Below, in pieces: positions 43,939 to 54,423 of a stretch of 64,000 nucleotides of DNA. Position numbers and translations under genes: made by a program. Position 1 is the first letter of the stretch, and the number at the start of each line of letters is the position of its first letter. The stretch is taken from NCBI GenBank assembly GCA_023257195.1, contig JALRCU010000009.1, positions 80,440 to 144,439 of the forward strand, written 5' to 3'. The notes beneath the pieces are model-generated. The model had not been told where the DNA came from. It saw nothing but the letters and a program-made list of their open reading frames with translations, and did no database searches. The stretch comes from Holophagaceae bacterium (GTDB lineage Bacteria > Acidobacteriota > Holophagae > Holophagales > Holophagaceae).

Positions 43939-45747
43939 ATGGGTCCTTCTAATCCGCATAAACTCAAAGAATCCTCTCTGCTGAGAAGGAAACTTCTTGA
44001 TCTCCCTGAGGGGCCGGGATGTTATCTCTATCGAGATTGCGACAAGAATTTGCTTTATATCGGTAAAGCGAAATGCATAAAAAAAAGAGTGAAAAGCTAC
44101 TTCTATAGCAATCAACTCGATGCTAAGACTAAGCGACTGGTTTCCAGAATTTGGGACATCGAATTTTTTGTTTGCGCTACGGAACTCGAGGCCCTTGTTT
44201 TAGAAAATAACCTCATAAAAAAGTATCGTCCGCCTTTCAATATTTTATTGAAAGATGACAAAAGTTACCCGTATATTAAACTCACACGTGAACCTTATCC
44301 TAAAGTTTACGTCACTAGAAAGATTTTGAAAGATAAGGCTTATTACTTCGGTCCCTTTTTTCCTACGAGCGCAGCTTATCGAACAGCCGATCTTGTCTAT
44401 CGTTTTTTCCAGATTCGAGACTGTGATATTCAAATTGATGGCAAGAGAGGGCGAGCCTGTCTCAAGTATCAACTACATCGATGCACCGCTCCTTGTATTG
44501 GAAAAGTTGACGAAATCGCTTATCAAGAGCAAACCAAGGGGGCAAAACTCTTCCTCGAAGGAAAGAGTGACGAATTAAAAAAACGTCTCGAAACAGCAAT
44601 GTGGAAAGCTTCAGAGCTTCAAGCCTTCGAACAAGCAGCTCATCATCGGGATGCCCTCAACCAATTGGACTCATGGTTCGCCAAACAAAAGGCTTCGAGC
44701 CCGGATCTTGTTGATACGGATATTCTTGGGTCAGCATTGCTTGATGATCGAGCTTGTATTCATCGAATTCTTGTCAGAGGTGGAAATATTATTGCCCGCC
44801 ATGAGTACCTTCTGGAAAACACGGAAGTTATGACTCCAAATATTTGGGCAGAAGTCATTCAAGGAATCTACTCTGAGGAAACTTGCCCGAGCCGACTGAT
44901 TTTAGAAATGAGACCCGAGCATGAAGATATTCTTTTGCGTTGGCTTGGAGAAAATCGGACGTCAAGACCTAAGATTTTAGTCCCTCGACAAGGAAACAAA
45001 GTTGCATTACTGTCTATGGCGCAAGAAAATGCAAAATTAGCCCTCGAGAAGAAATTCGAACCTGCTCAACTCACATTGGCTACCCTCGAGGGTCTTCAGA
45101 AGATGCTAAGTTTGGTTCGAATCCCTCACCGAATTGAGTGTTTTGATATAAGTCACAGTCAAGGCCAAGAGGTCGTAGCAAGTCTTGTATCTTTTTTAGA
45201 TGGAAAACCTGATAAGTCGAACTATCGTCGTTTCAAGATGAGTATCGATAAGAATGATGACTTTGCGCAAATGAAAGAAGCAGTGACGCGCCGCTATCGT
45301 CGTCTCAAAGAGGAGGGAGGAAATTTTCCTGATCTCGTTTTACTCGATGGCGGACTGGGTCAGCTTAATTCAGCTTTGCAGTCCCTTGAGCATTTAAATC
45401 TCTCTCATCTCGAGTGTGCTTCCATTGCCAAAAAAGAAGAATTGATTTATCGACCGGATATTCCAGTCCCTCTGCGTATCCCAAAAACCAGTCCAGTTCT
45501 TCATCTTCTTCAGCAAATAAGAGATGAGGCTCACCGCTTTGCTATCACTTACCATCGAACTCTTCGTTCAAAACGTACTTTTAAAAATGAACTAGCTTTG
45601 ATCAAGGGCATCGGAGAAAAATCCATTCAAAGACTCTTGGATCATTTTGGATCAGTAAAACAAGTCAGAAAGGCTTCGGTTGAGGAGATCGAATCTATAG
45701 TAGGACCTCGATTGACTCAACTCATTAGGGGATGGCAAAAGTCTTAG
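43939..45747 (+). CDS. uvrC: Excinuclease ABC subunit C
   Basis: Endonuclease of nucleotide excision repair that makes both incisions. The order is the N-terminal GIY-YIG domain (GCYLYRDCDKNLLYIGKAK), a Cys-containing region (ACLKYQLHRCTAPCIG), a UVR motif (~residues 200-235), the RNase H-like UvrC domain (IECFDISHSQGQEVVAS, VLLDGGLGQL) and the C-terminal HhH tandem (IKGIGEKSIQRLLDHFGS). 602 aa is normal. Confidence 0.96.
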   Translation: MGPSNPHKLKESSLLRRKLLDLPEGPGCYLYRDCDKNLLYIGKAKCIKKRVKSYFYSNQLDAKTKRLVSRIWDIEFFVCATELEALVLENNLIKKYRPPFNILLKDDKSYPYIKLTREPYPKVYVTRKILKDKAYYFGPFFPTSAAYRTADLVYRFFQIRDCDIQIDGKRGRACLKYQLHRCTAPCIGKVDEIAYQEQTKGAKLFLEGKSDELKKRLETAMWKASELQAFEQAAHHRDALNQLDSWFAKQKASSPDLVDTDILGSALLDDRACIHRILVRGGNIIARHEYLLENTEVMTPNIWAEVIQGIYSEETCPSRLILEMRPEHEDILLRWLGENRTSRPKILVPRQGNKVALLSMAQENAKLALEKKFEPAQLTLATLEGLQKMLSLVRIPHRIECFDISHSQGQEVVASLVSFLDGKPDKSNYRRFKMSIDKNDDFAQMKEAVTRRYRRLKEEGGNFPDLVLLDGGLGQLNSALQSLEHLNLSHLECASIAKKEELIYRPDIPVPLRIPKTSPVLHLLQQIRDEAHRFAITYHRTLRSKRTFKNELALIKGIGEKSIQRLLDHFGSVKQVRKASVEEIESIVGPRLTQLIRGWQKS

Positions 45748-45764
45748 CCACTTCATGACGGCTA

Positions 45765-46208
45765 CTAGTTGGATTCCCATTGAGAAAGTCTTGGTATAAA
45801 AAGAAAAAAACAAATAGGAGTCAGCATAATAAAGGTTCCTACATGACGAGAGGCATTCCATCCTGCAATAAGCCAGTAGATTAACCCATACCAAGTTGTC
45901 ATTTGAATCACCAGGATATAAATGAGAGACTCTCGAAAAACAATGTGAGGTTTTTCTTCTTCCGGTTGGTCTTTGAAGCGGAAGAGAACTTTTCCTGATC
46001 GATAATTGACAAAAAATGTACCTCCTAGCGTCAGAGCCGTAAGCGTATAACTAAATTCTCGGACCAAGCCCTCCGAAATAAAATTTCCAGGAACCACTTT
46101 CTCCGTCATGATCAACATCATCAAAATGAGCGGCCAAGCAACGCATACGACAAGGCCTATCATGCGCGCAATGCGGTATCGAAATATAAGATCAGCTGCT
46201 GGCTTCAT
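45765..46208 (-). CDS. Four-helix membrane protein of unknown function
   Basis: I do not recognise this 147-aa protein. It has four predicted membrane segments (about residues 14-34, 48-65, 88-110 and 120-138), with a short charged loop (KDQPEEEKPH) between the second and third. It stands alone between the convergent uvrC end and the divergent lipoprotein gene, with a 39-base shared upstream region. Coding reality is supported by the clean frame, hydrophobic pattern and fit between neighbours. Confidence 0.7.
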   Translation of the reverse strand: MKPAADLIFRYRIARMIGLVVCVAWPLILMMLIMTEKVVPGNFISEGLVREFSYTLTALTLGGTFFVNYRSGKVLFRFKDQPEEEKPHIVFRESLIYILVIQMTTWYGLIYWLIAGWNASRHVGTFIMLTPICFFLFIPRLSQWESN

Positions 46209-46247
46209 ATCTCTCTCTCAAGGTCTTGGATGTTATTATTTTGACAT

Positions 46248-47336
46248 ATGAAACCTTTTAGATTTTTAAACATCCTCGTTGGACTTTCCCTCTCTTTTAC
46301 TGGATGCATTCGAGATGATATTCCTTCAGCACAAACTCTTCAAACAGCGCTATATCTTTTCGATAGTGCTTCTAATCAAATTCTAAGCTATAGCAATTTA
46401 AGTTCTCTCTATGCCGCTGATCGCATTTCTGATCCTTCAAAAATCTTGACTAATGTGAGTTTATCTCAGGTCTCTAATTTGGCTTGGGGGGGGATGACGT
46501 TAGATAATCAATTGGATCAACTCTTTTTAGTCTCTGAATCAGGAACCATCATACGGATCGATCGTATTCGCGAGCAAATTGGATCTATTAACAGTGTAGA
46601 TCTTGCGTTATTCACCCTGGACCCTAGTCAAAGACTCCAGAATTCTAAATTCTCTCAGGCCTCGATCGATCCCATCACCCACACCCTATACATTGCCGAA
46701 AACGGGGACAATCTATGCCGCTTATGGATTATTACGAACGCCAATCTACGTCTCCACAACGAGACAGTTGCTATGAATACTCTTCAGGTTACTAACGATA
46801 CAGGTGGGCGATCCGTAGTAGCTAATAATGGTTCTATTTTTACCCATTCTGATAGCGGCTCAAGCGTCTTAATTGGAACCGATACAGTCATTGGCCCCCG
46901 TATCAGAAAAGGATCTCCCTCCGGATTTCAAAATACCAATCAAATCATTGGATCATTGACGCAGTTGGGGACCCATGGAACGCTAGCCCTAGATACGGCC
47001 AATAATATTCTTTTTGTTGGTCTTCATCTGCAAGATGGAAACCAAATTTCTTCTCGCCCGCCGATTCTAGCCTTCGATACGGGATCTTTTGGGTTAGGCT
47101 TTAATCAAACTCCAAAGTTCACCCTCGGCGATAGTCTTCAAAGACAAATTAGGGTGCTATCACACGCAGGAAATAAGGCATGGCTAGTTGCTCTGTCAAG
47201 CGCCTCGTCTGTGGGTAACAATACCCTCACGATTTGGATGACTCCTCAATCAGGAAGTATCTTCAAGACTTTATCTATTCCCGGGACTCCATCAAGGATA
47301 TTTAAAGGACTTGCACTCGACGGCAACGCCAATTAG
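46248..47336 (+). CDS. Putative lipoprotein, beta-propeller-like
   Basis: A 362-aa exported protein with a lipobox (LSFTGC, Cys20) after a hydrophobic stretch. Repeated segments such as ALYLFDSASNQIL, MTLDNQLDQLFLVSESGTIIRI, PITHTLYIAENGD, ALDTANNILFVG and ILAFDTGSFG look like blades of a beta-propeller (NHL/YVTN style). There are no catalytic residues to name. It may bind ligands or partners at the outer membrane. The function is unknown. Confidence 0.65.
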   Translation: MKPFRFLNILVGLSLSFTGCIRDDIPSAQTLQTALYLFDSASNQILSYSNLSSLYAADRISDPSKILTNVSLSQVSNLAWGGMTLDNQLDQLFLVSESGTIIRIDRIREQIGSINSVDLALFTLDPSQRLQNSKFSQASIDPITHTLYIAENGDNLCRLWIITNANLRLHNETVAMNTLQVTNDTGGRSVVANNGSIFTHSDSGSSVLIGTDTVIGPRIRKGSPSGFQNTNQIIGSLTQLGTHGTLALDTANNILFVGLHLQDGNQISSRPPILAFDTGSFGLGFNQTPKFTLGDSLQRQIRVLSHAGNKAWLVALSSASSVGNNTLTIWMTPQSGSIFKTLSIPGTPSRIFKGLALDGNAN

Positions 47337-47416
47337 GACTCTAAATGAGAGGCTACTAGCGGATGTTATCCTAATAGTGGAAAGATAGAAGTTCATTTAG
47401 GGATTGGAGCTCTTCA

Positions 47417-49675
47417 TTGGCTAAAAGACAAGAGGCTTTGGACTACCATTCCAAAGGCCGCAAAGGGAAAATTGAGGTTATTCCTTCGAAACCCACGAGT
47501 ACATCTCGTGATTTAAGCCTTGCCTACTCTCCCGGAGTAGCTGAGCCTTGCCTTGAAATTGCCCAAAATCCCGACGATGTCTATCAATACACTGCAAAGG
47601 GGAATTTAGTAGGCGTGATCAGCAATGGAACAGCCGTCCTGGGTCTTGGTAACATCGGTGCTCTCGCAAGTAAACCGGTGATGGAGGGTAAGGGTGTTCT
47701 ATTCAAGCGTTTCGCTGATATTGATGTTTTTGATATTGAAGTAAATGAAGAGGATCCTGAAAAATTTATTCAGATAGTAAAAGCTCTCGAGCCTACTTTT
47801 GGAGGAATTAATCTCGAAGACCTTAAGGCACCAGAATGTTTTGAGATTGAAGAAAAACTGAGAAAGATACTGAACATTCCCATCATGCATGATGATCAAC
47901 ATGGAACAGCAATTATAGCTACGGCGGCTTTATTTAACTCTCTCGAAATCTCCCAAAAGGATATCGCTAAAATTAAGGTGGTCTTTAGCGGCGCCGGAGC
48001 TAGCGCAATTGCCTGTGCCAATATGATGGTCTCAACGGGCGTTAAACTTGAAAATTTATGGCTTTGTGACACCAAGGGTCTTGTTCATTCAGATCGAAAT
48101 GACGGGATGAATCCTTATAAGTCTAAGTTTGCCAAAAAATCTAATCTAAGGACTCTCGCCCAAGTCATAAAGGGTGCCGACGTTTTTGTCGGTTGTAGTA
48201 CTAAGGGAGTATTGACAGTCGAAATGGTGAAATCCATGGCCCCCAACCCCATTGTGTTTGCTTTAGCTAATCCAGATCCCGAGATTGATTACCCAGTTGC
48301 AAAAGCAGCGCGTCCTGACCTAATTATGGCGACTGGACGAAGCGACTATCCCAATCAAGTTAATAATGTCCTTGGTTTTCCATTTATTTTTCGAGGTGCT
48401 TTAGATGTCCAGGCAAGAGAAATTAATGAATCAATGAAACTCGCTGCAGCCAAAGCTCTAGCAGCCCTTGCTCGAGAGGAGGTACCTGATTCCGTTAGCC
48501 GAGCCTACGGAGGTCAAGCATTTTCCTTCGGCCCTGAATATATAATCCCCAAGCCTTTCGATACTCGGGTTCTTCTATGGGTAGCACCTGCAGTAGCAAA
48601 AGCGGCAATGGACTCCGGGGTAGCCCGAAATCCAATTCATGATTTTGATCGTTATCGGGAACACTTAGAGGACCTTCAAGGTCGAAGTAAGGATTTAATT
48701 CGCTCAGTCATCAATCGAGCCAAGCTAGACCCCAAAAGGATTATCTTCCCTGAATCAGATCATCCGCTCATTCTTCAAGCCTGTGAATCTTTGATGGAGG
48801 AGGGGATCTGTCATCCAATCCTCATTGGATCACCCGAAAGGATTCAAAAGGTAATCACAAGTTTAGGATTAGACCTTCCAGGAATAGAAATTATCGATCC
48901 CGATGACCCAGACTTGAAAAATACTGCTACCGAGCTTTATCTTGAACTAAGGAAGCATAAGGGTATTGGATGGGAAGATGCTAAAAGACAGGTTTCGCGC
49001 CCCCTTGTATTTGGATCGCTCTTGTGTCGAATGAATCGAGCTGAGGGACTCCTTTCGGGTTTGTCTTCGTCCTACCCTAAAACCATAAAGCCTTGTCTTG
49101 AAGTCATTGGTACCCGCAAAGGTGTTCAAAGAGTTGCAGGAGTTTACATCACTATTTTGAAAGATAGAGTTCTATTCCTTGCCGATACGACAATGACTAT
49201 CCAGCCCACGTCCGATGAATTAAGTGAAATAGCGATCATGACCGCTGACTTAGCTCTCAATCGATTTGGTATTGAGCCTAAAGTGGCTCTGCTTTCTTAT
49301 TCTAATTTTGGAACAGTAAATAATTTAGATATTGAGATTATTCGTGAAGCTGCTAAAAAGATCCAAACCCTGCGTCCTGACATTAAATGTGATGGTGAAG
49401 TTCAAGCCGATACCGCTTTATCAAAGCGTATATTAGCTGATAAATTTCCTTGGTCAGCACTTCAGGGGGGCGCGAATGTCCTCATTTTCCCCAACCTCGC
49501 GAGTGCAAATATTAGTTATAAACTCATCCAACGATTGGCCAACGCAGAGATTATGGGTCCCATCACCTGTGGTATGGACTCTCCCGTTAATGTCCTTCAA
49601 CAAGAATCATCATTGAATGACGTCATTCATATGGCGGCTATTACTGTAGTTGAAGCCCAAGACTCAGGTCGTTAA
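47417..49675 (+). CDS. maeB: NADP-dependent malic enzyme with phosphotransacetylase-like domain
   Basis: Decarboxylates malate to pyruvate and makes NADPH. Residues ~1-425 are the malic enzyme ([63 protein letters not shown]), and ~430-752 the phosphotransacetylase-like C-terminal domain ([36 protein letters not shown]), which in MaeB is regulatory and not a true Pta. It starts at TTG, with GATTGGAGC upstream. 752 aa is the usual length. The next gene begins two bases after its stop. Confidence 0.94.
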   Translation: MAKRQEALDYHSKGRKGKIEVIPSKPTSTSRDLSLAYSPGVAEPCLEIAQNPDDVYQYTAKGNLVGVISNGTAVLGLGNIGALASKPVMEGKGVLFKRFADIDVFDIEVNEEDPEKFIQIVKALEPTFGGINLEDLKAPECFEIEEKLRKILNIPIMHDDQHGTAIIATAALFNSLEISQKDIAKIKVVFSGAGASAIACANMMVSTGVKLENLWLCDTKGLVHSDRNDGMNPYKSKFAKKSNLRTLAQVIKGADVFVGCSTKGVLTVEMVKSMAPNPIVFALANPDPEIDYPVAKAARPDLIMATGRSDYPNQVNNVLGFPFIFRGALDVQAREINESMKLAAAKALAALAREEVPDSVSRAYGGQAFSFGPEYIIPKPFDTRVLLWVAPAVAKAAMDSGVARNPIHDFDRYREHLEDLQGRSKDLIRSVINRAKLDPKRIIFPESDHPLILQACESLMEEGICHPILIGSPERIQKVITSLGLDLPGIEIIDPDDPDLKNTATELYLELRKHKGIGWEDAKRQVSRPLVFGSLLCRMNRAEGLLSGLSSSYPKTIKPCLEVIGTRKGVQRVAGVYITILKDRVLFLADTTMTIQPTSDELSEIAIMTADLALNRFGIEPKVALLSYSNFGTVNNLDIEIIREAAKKIQTLRPDIKCDGEVQADTALSKRILADKFPWSALQGGANVLIFPNLASANISYKLIQRLANAEIMGPITCGMDSPVNVLQQESSLNDVIHMAAITVVEAQDSGR

Positions 49676-49677
49676 AG

Positions 49678-50316
49678 ATGGTTTTTAAAACTAGGCCGCT
49701 TTGGTTAATTGTTGGGGGGCGAGTTCGTCTTGGTAGGTGGATTGCTGAAGACTTGGCTCTAGATCATGATCTGATTCTAACAAGTTCTAGGTCCTGGAAA
49801 GATGAAGATTGGCATCGTAGCATATCTTCGATTCAGCATACATTTACATGGGATGCTTCTTCTAGTGATATTGGAATGCTAATCGGATCAGATTTAAAGT
49901 CAGCCCTTGGTGACAATTTGAAAATAGATGGAGTCTGTTTTCTAAGTAGCACTTTCAATGAACAAACACTAGGAACTTGGGACTTAAGGGGTATCCAGAA
50001 GACCTTCGATACAAATCTCATCTTTCCAATTCTATGTTCACAGGAGATTTTACCTTTTTTAAACCCAAGGGCAGCTCTCCATTATTTTCTAGATCATTCA
50101 ATTCATAGTCCTTATAAAAAGCGTTTACCCTATTCTGCCGCAAAGGCAGGATTGAACAATTTTATTGAAGGTTTTCGTAACCTAGTTGGTGCAGAGATCA
50201 AAGTCCACGGACATATGCTGGGAACTGTCATTAAAGACGGTGAACCAGTGCCACCTCGAGTTTATACATCTCCACATCCATTTTCATTGGTCATGAGCAA
50301 AATTAGGGGCATATAA
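49678..50316 (+). CDS. Pteridine-reductase-like SDR, divergent
   Basis: A small SDR (212 aa). The cofactor loop reads VGGRVRLGRWIA, like the TGxxxRxG variant of pteridine reductases and FolM, instead of the standard TGxxxGxG. A catalytic Ser and YSAAK with Tyr and Lys are present (DHSIHSPYKKRLPYSAAKAG). The strand after it (IKVHGHMLGTVIKDGEPVPP) replaces the usual PG loop. A reduced biopterin or dihydrofolate role is a guess; a general SDR is equally possible. It begins two bases after maeB and is probably cotranscribed. Confidence 0.72.
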   Translation: MVFKTRPLWLIVGGRVRLGRWIAEDLALDHDLILTSSRSWKDEDWHRSISSIQHTFTWDASSSDIGMLIGSDLKSALGDNLKIDGVCFLSSTFNEQTLGTWDLRGIQKTFDTNLIFPILCSQEILPFLNPRAALHYFLDHSIHSPYKKRLPYSAAKAGLNNFIEGFRNLVGAEIKVHGHMLGTVIKDGEPVPPRVYTSPHPFSLVMSKIRGI

Positions 50317-50467
50317 AAAACTTGGAATACCTAACATGGCCTAAGGTGAGATGTCTTCTTAAGGTAAACTCGATTCTAAGATCGAACCTTGTGATACGCA
50401 ATTGATCAAGTTATTCTTAGAAATATTTTGAAAGTATTAGTAAGATCAATTCAAAAGAGGTCTCTGA

Positions 50468-52159
50468 ATGAATAGCCTTTCACTAAGATTTTTCAAATCT
50501 ACTAGTCTAGTATTGGCAGTCTTTCAGGCTTTATTTCTATGGTTACTTCACCATCTTATTCAATCTAGGATCTGGCCTGCTACTCAACCCCATTGGTTTG
50601 TTCCCGCTTATTTGATTGTTATTTTTACTCCGATAACATTTTATCTATTGTGGCCGTATCGATCGGCCGCAATACTTAGGCGATGGACGACATACCTCAT
50701 TTTTTTTCTTTTGATCGCTGGCTATCTTGGATTTAGAGACCTTCCCGCCCTTACGAATGATACTGATTTAGATGAAGCTCGTATTGCTGGGTTTGTCATA
50801 CCATGGATCATTGCTTGGCTGATTGGAATACCTTTAGTCCGAACAAGACTTGAAAGTACTTATTGGCGGATACCTTATAAAGTTTTTTTTCGTAATTGTG
50901 GGCGTTGCTATCTAACTTTAGGAGAAGCATCTGTTTTTGTTGGCCTTTTTTGGTCCTTATTGCAGCTATGTGCCGCTCTCTTCTTAACGCTTGATATTAA
51001 TTTTTTTGAGGAGATTTTTACTGATCCCCGATTTGCCTATCCGGCAACGACTCTAGCCTTAGCTATTGCAATCCAAATTATCGATAATAACGACGAGCTT
51101 TTTCAAACCGTACTAAATCACGTACTAGCGATTTTAAAGTGGTTCTTACCCCTTTCTGGCGCTATCGCAATTATATTTTCAATTGCCTTGATTCCTAAGT
51201 TACCTACCCTCCTTTTTAGTGGCCAACGCATCATTGATAGTTCAACCCTTTTTGCACTTGTGGTTTTTAATCTCTTATTCTTTAATGCTGCCTATCGCGA
51301 GGGTGATACGGATTCTATTTATGCTCCTTGGTTACAAAGAGTTCTTCGAGTCATTCCTCCTTTGCTTGTCCTAATAGCAATAACGGGCCTCTATTCTTTG
51401 TCCATCCGTATTTGGGAGTTAGGTTTAACTCCAGCTCGGTATTGGGGATTTATGACTGGCATATTTTCAGTATTTTTTTCCATGGGCTACGGTTATGCGA
51501 GTTTCCAAAAAGATCCCTGGTTAAAAACTATTGAGGCTATCAATACTCGCTTATTGGTTGTCATATTCTTCACCCTTTTAGTGAGTTTGACCCCCCCTGC
51601 TGATCCATTCCGTTTAAGCGTTTCATCACAAATCAATCGATCCATCAATGGATTAACCATGGAGTCGACTTCCGGTGCTCTTCAGTACTTAAGGTTCGAC
51701 TCAGGCGAACGAGGACGGAGAGCACTTAATGGTTTGGCTCAAGGGGCTTACGATATACCAGATTTAGATAAGCGCTCATTCATCCAAAACGAATCTAAAA
51801 GAATGTTAGCGCTTAAGTCTAAGAAAGACTTGAAAAGCGGGGGTGGTTCAGCAACTCCCGATCGATATCGAGAATGGCGCTCACAATTAAAGATTGTTCC
51901 TTCTTCCTCAACTATCGATCAACAACTTGAAGACGCTATCAGGCAAGAATTTCTTAGGTCTGCCTCCATGCTCGACCCGATAGGTAAAAAGATCCCGTCA
52001 CCTCGCCTAATTTTTGTTGATCTAGATGGAGATGAAATCGCCGAAGCTCTCCTGTTGTCGGGGGCTTTGCGCGGAGATCCGTTGCAAATGCGAGACTTTA
52101 TTGCTTTTAAAATCTCCAATGGTGGTTGGATTCGCTGGTCGTCAGGCCAGTGGGGTTAG
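50468..52159 (+). CDS. DUF4153 membrane protein
   Basis: A 563-aa integral membrane protein with about ten hydrophobic segments in residues 10-380, and a C-terminal soluble domain (~residues 390-563) likely facing the periplasm. The repeat of loop and helix pattern (RCYLTLGEASVFVGLFWSLLQLC, TTLALAIAIQIIDNNDELFQTVLNHVL) resembles DUF4153 proteins, a family of unknown role. A GAGGTCTCTG site precedes the ATG. Confidence 0.7.
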   Translation: MNSLSLRFFKSTSLVLAVFQALFLWLLHHLIQSRIWPATQPHWFVPAYLIVIFTPITFYLLWPYRSAAILRRWTTYLIFFLLIAGYLGFRDLPALTNDTDLDEARIAGFVIPWIIAWLIGIPLVRTRLESTYWRIPYKVFFRNCGRCYLTLGEASVFVGLFWSLLQLCAALFLTLDINFFEEIFTDPRFAYPATTLALAIAIQIIDNNDELFQTVLNHVLAILKWFLPLSGAIAIIFSIALIPKLPTLLFSGQRIIDSSTLFALVVFNLLFFNAAYREGDTDSIYAPWLQRVLRVIPPLLVLIAITGLYSLSIRIWELGLTPARYWGFMTGIFSVFFSMGYGYASFQKDPWLKTIEAINTRLLVVIFFTLLVSLTPPADPFRLSVSSQINRSINGLTMESTSGALQYLRFDSGERGRRALNGLAQGAYDIPDLDKRSFIQNESKRMLALKSKKDLKSGGGSATPDRYREWRSQLKIVPSSSTIDQQLEDAIRQEFLRSASMLDPIGKKIPSPRLIFVDLDGDEIAEALLLSGALRGDPLQMRDFIAFKISNGGWIRWSSGQWG

Positions 52160-52278
52160 CCTCTACCCTTCAATCTATTCAAATTTTAGACTAGTTATGA
52201 CAATGAAATTTATAAGTTATTTGATGGCGAGTTCATCTATAACAAGAGGGGTGCAAATAAGCGAATATTTTAGTTGGG

Positions 52279-52392
52279 TTATGGGAAGAAAATTTTGAGT
52301 AAATCCCTTACCAAATAAAATATGAACACTAAAATTCCGACACTCAATTCAGCGGCATATTTTTTTTGTAAAAATTCTTTTAACGCTTTCAT
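52279..52392 (-). CDS. Possible 37-residue single-span membrane protein
   Basis: Small open frame downstream of the CocE-type gene on the same strand. It begins MKALKEFLQKKYAAEL and continues into a hydrophobic helix (SVGILVFIFYLVRDLLKIFF). GGAAG lies eight bases upstream of the ATG. The amphipathic start plus one membrane helix is a typical small-protein layout, but with no homologue in mind I cannot confirm that it is expressed. The rest of the 52160-52450 interval shows nothing else. Confidence 0.3.
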   Translation of the reverse strand: MKALKEFLQKKYAAELSVGILVFIFYLVRDLLKIFFP

Positions 52393-52450
52393 AAAATTTC
52401 TTCCATGTAAAGACTTAGATTTTTCAGGGATACATAAAAATGATAACTGG

Positions 52451-54316
52451 TTAATTTTTAATTTGCAAAAATTCAATCCGACTCATATGTCGGGGAGAAT
52501 GAAAAATACGCTGGGTCGCTTTTTGGAAGTCTTCAGGCTTGGCATCTTTGATAGTCATAAAGACCTGGGGATTACGATCGACAATAGGAAACCATGATGA
52601 TTGAACATGGACCATAAGGCGGTGGCCTTTTTTAAAAGTATGAAAGATGTCCTGAAGGATGAAGGGTACTTCGGTGATTTCATTAGGAACGAAAGGCTCC
52701 GGTCTACTGTAACTGTTTCGGTACTTCCCTCGAAGAGTATCGCCTCGAACCAACATTTGATATCCACCTGCGTTCCAATTTTTGGGACTATCGGCTGGAG
52801 TTGGGGCATTATTAGGAAAGACATCAATCACTTTGACAGTGAAATCACTGTCAGTACCACTGGTGCTAGCAAAGAGATGCACTTTAAGTGGGCCCGCAAT
52901 AGTTAAATCACTTTCAAGGGGCTCTGTTTCGAAGACTAATACATCAGGACGACTCGAAGCAAAGCGTTGATCTTCCGTCATATAAGTTCTCGAGTAGCCA
53001 AAAGTAATGTCCATTGTATAGGGGACGGGCTTAGCAGGATCGGAGATCCATTCACTTGGTAAAATTCCCGACTGGACCTTGACAGGTTCAAAAGCAAGTC
53101 CACCTTTAGGTTGAAAATAAATTGCTGATTGAACAGCTTCTTTAGGTGGCCAAGCATCGAAGAAGCGCCATTGATTCGAACCTGTTTCAAAAACTGTGGC
53201 TTTCGCTAAATTCATTGCGCCTTTATTTTTGAGGAAATGGTTAAAGAAAGGTAACTCTATCTCTTTCTGGAAAAAGAGGCTTGTGTTCGCATCAAACACG
53301 GCACTGCCCACTCGAGAGCCATCACCACGGGCCCATTGCCCGTGGGTCCACGGGCCCATGACGAGGCGATTGTTGGTGCTAGGACTCTGCTTATTAATCG
53401 TCTTAAAAGTAGCTAGGGGTCCAAAGAGATCTTCTGCATCAAACCAGCCCCCTACTGTCAGAACAGCGGGTTTAATATCTAGCAAGTGAGGTCTAAGGTT
53501 TCGAGCCTGCCAATAAGTATCAAACGCATCGTGACTGATGTAAGCATCCCAATAAATTGCTTGATTACCCAAAACCTTACTGAGATTAGAGAGGTTAGAC
53601 TTTTTAAGATAAAAGTCATAGCCATCTGGATTATCAATTAGTATTGGCTTGGGTGCCTCAGAAATAGGTTCGGGTCGATACCCGCCAAAGCGAGTGAAAA
53701 ATCCAAAATTAGCGGCTAATTGAAAAGCACCTAAATGATAAGCGTCATCCCCTTCCCAAAGATCAATCATGGGAGCTTGGGGCGACACTGCTTTTAGTGC
53801 CGGGTGGTGACTGATCATCCCTTGAGCCACCATATGGCCCGGCCAGCTAATGCCCCACATACCCACGCGCCCATTATTGCGAGGGATGTTTTTAATTAGC
53901 CAGTCGATAGTGTCATAAGTATCTGTCGTCTCATCAGTATCTTTGGGTCCTTTTTTTAATTTGACAGGATTCATGTCCACAAAAATGCCTTCGCTCTTCC
54001 ACCGACCTCGGACATCTTGGTAAACATAAATATAGTCCTCGCCATCAAAAGAACGACTTGGTCCTACACTTGCTCTATAACTATCAAGACCATATGGAGC
54101 AACGCTGTAGGGTGTTCTAAGGAGAAGAATGGGGTGTTTTTGTGAGTTGTCCTTAGGTATATAAATAGAGGTGAACAGGCGGATTCCATCACGCATCGTG
54201 ACGTACTGTTCAAGTTTTGTGTATCGGTCCTGAACTAAAGTAGTAGACTGGACAGGATTTTGAGCAGATAAAGATAAAGTTACTAGAATGATTAAGTACC
54301 AACGACGAACGCTCAC
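52451..54316 (-). CDS. CocE/NonD-family (S15 X-Pro dipeptidyl-peptidase) hydrolase
   Basis: Secreted alpha/beta hydrolase of the S15/cocaine esterase family, cleaving esters or X-Pro dipeptides. After a signal peptide (WYLIILVTLSLSAQ) come YVTMRDGIRLFTSIYIP, a Ser nucleophile in WGISWPGHM, Asp in VGGWFDAED and His in GPWTHGQW, followed by the C-terminal jelly-roll domain (LTIAGPLKVHLFASTSGTDSDF). The frame opens at TTG 54328; a GTG at 54316 with GGGGGA four bases before it is the better start. ~621 aa is normal. With DPP IV it suggests scavenging of peptides or esters in the periplasm. Confidence 0.9.
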   Translation of the reverse strand: MSVRRWYLIILVTLSLSAQNPVQSTTLVQDRYTKLEQYVTMRDGIRLFTSIYIPKDNSQKHPILLLRTPYSVAPYGLDSYRASVGPSRSFDGEDYIYVYQDVRGRWKSEGIFVDMNPVKLKKGPKDTDETTDTYDTIDWLIKNIPRNNGRVGMWGISWPGHMVAQGMISHHPALKAVSPQAPMIDLWEGDDAYHLGAFQLAANFGFFTRFGGYRPEPISEAPKPILIDNPDGYDFYLKKSNLSNLSKVLGNQAIYWDAYISHDAFDTYWQARNLRPHLLDIKPAVLTVGGWFDAEDLFGPLATFKTINKQSPSTNNRLVMGPWTHGQWARGDGSRVGSAVFDANTSLFFQKEIELPFFNHFLKNKGAMNLAKATVFETGSNQWRFFDAWPPKEAVQSAIYFQPKGGLAFEPVKVQSGILPSEWISDPAKPVPYTMDITFGYSRTYMTEDQRFASSRPDVLVFETEPLESDLTIAGPLKVHLFASTSGTDSDFTVKVIDVFPNNAPTPADSPKNWNAGGYQMLVRGDTLRGKYRNSYSRPEPFVPNEITEVPFILQDIFHTFKKGHRLMVHVQSSWFPIVDRNPQVFMTIKDAKPEDFQKATQRIFHSPRHMSRIEFLQIKN

Positions 54317-54423
54317 TGTATCCCCCAATATAATCAGACTTCATACTCATATAAAATGGGTATCAAAGACAAGTAAAAGGGAAATTGTGGCAGTCTATTA
54401 GGGGACTTCCTGGGATTGGATTC

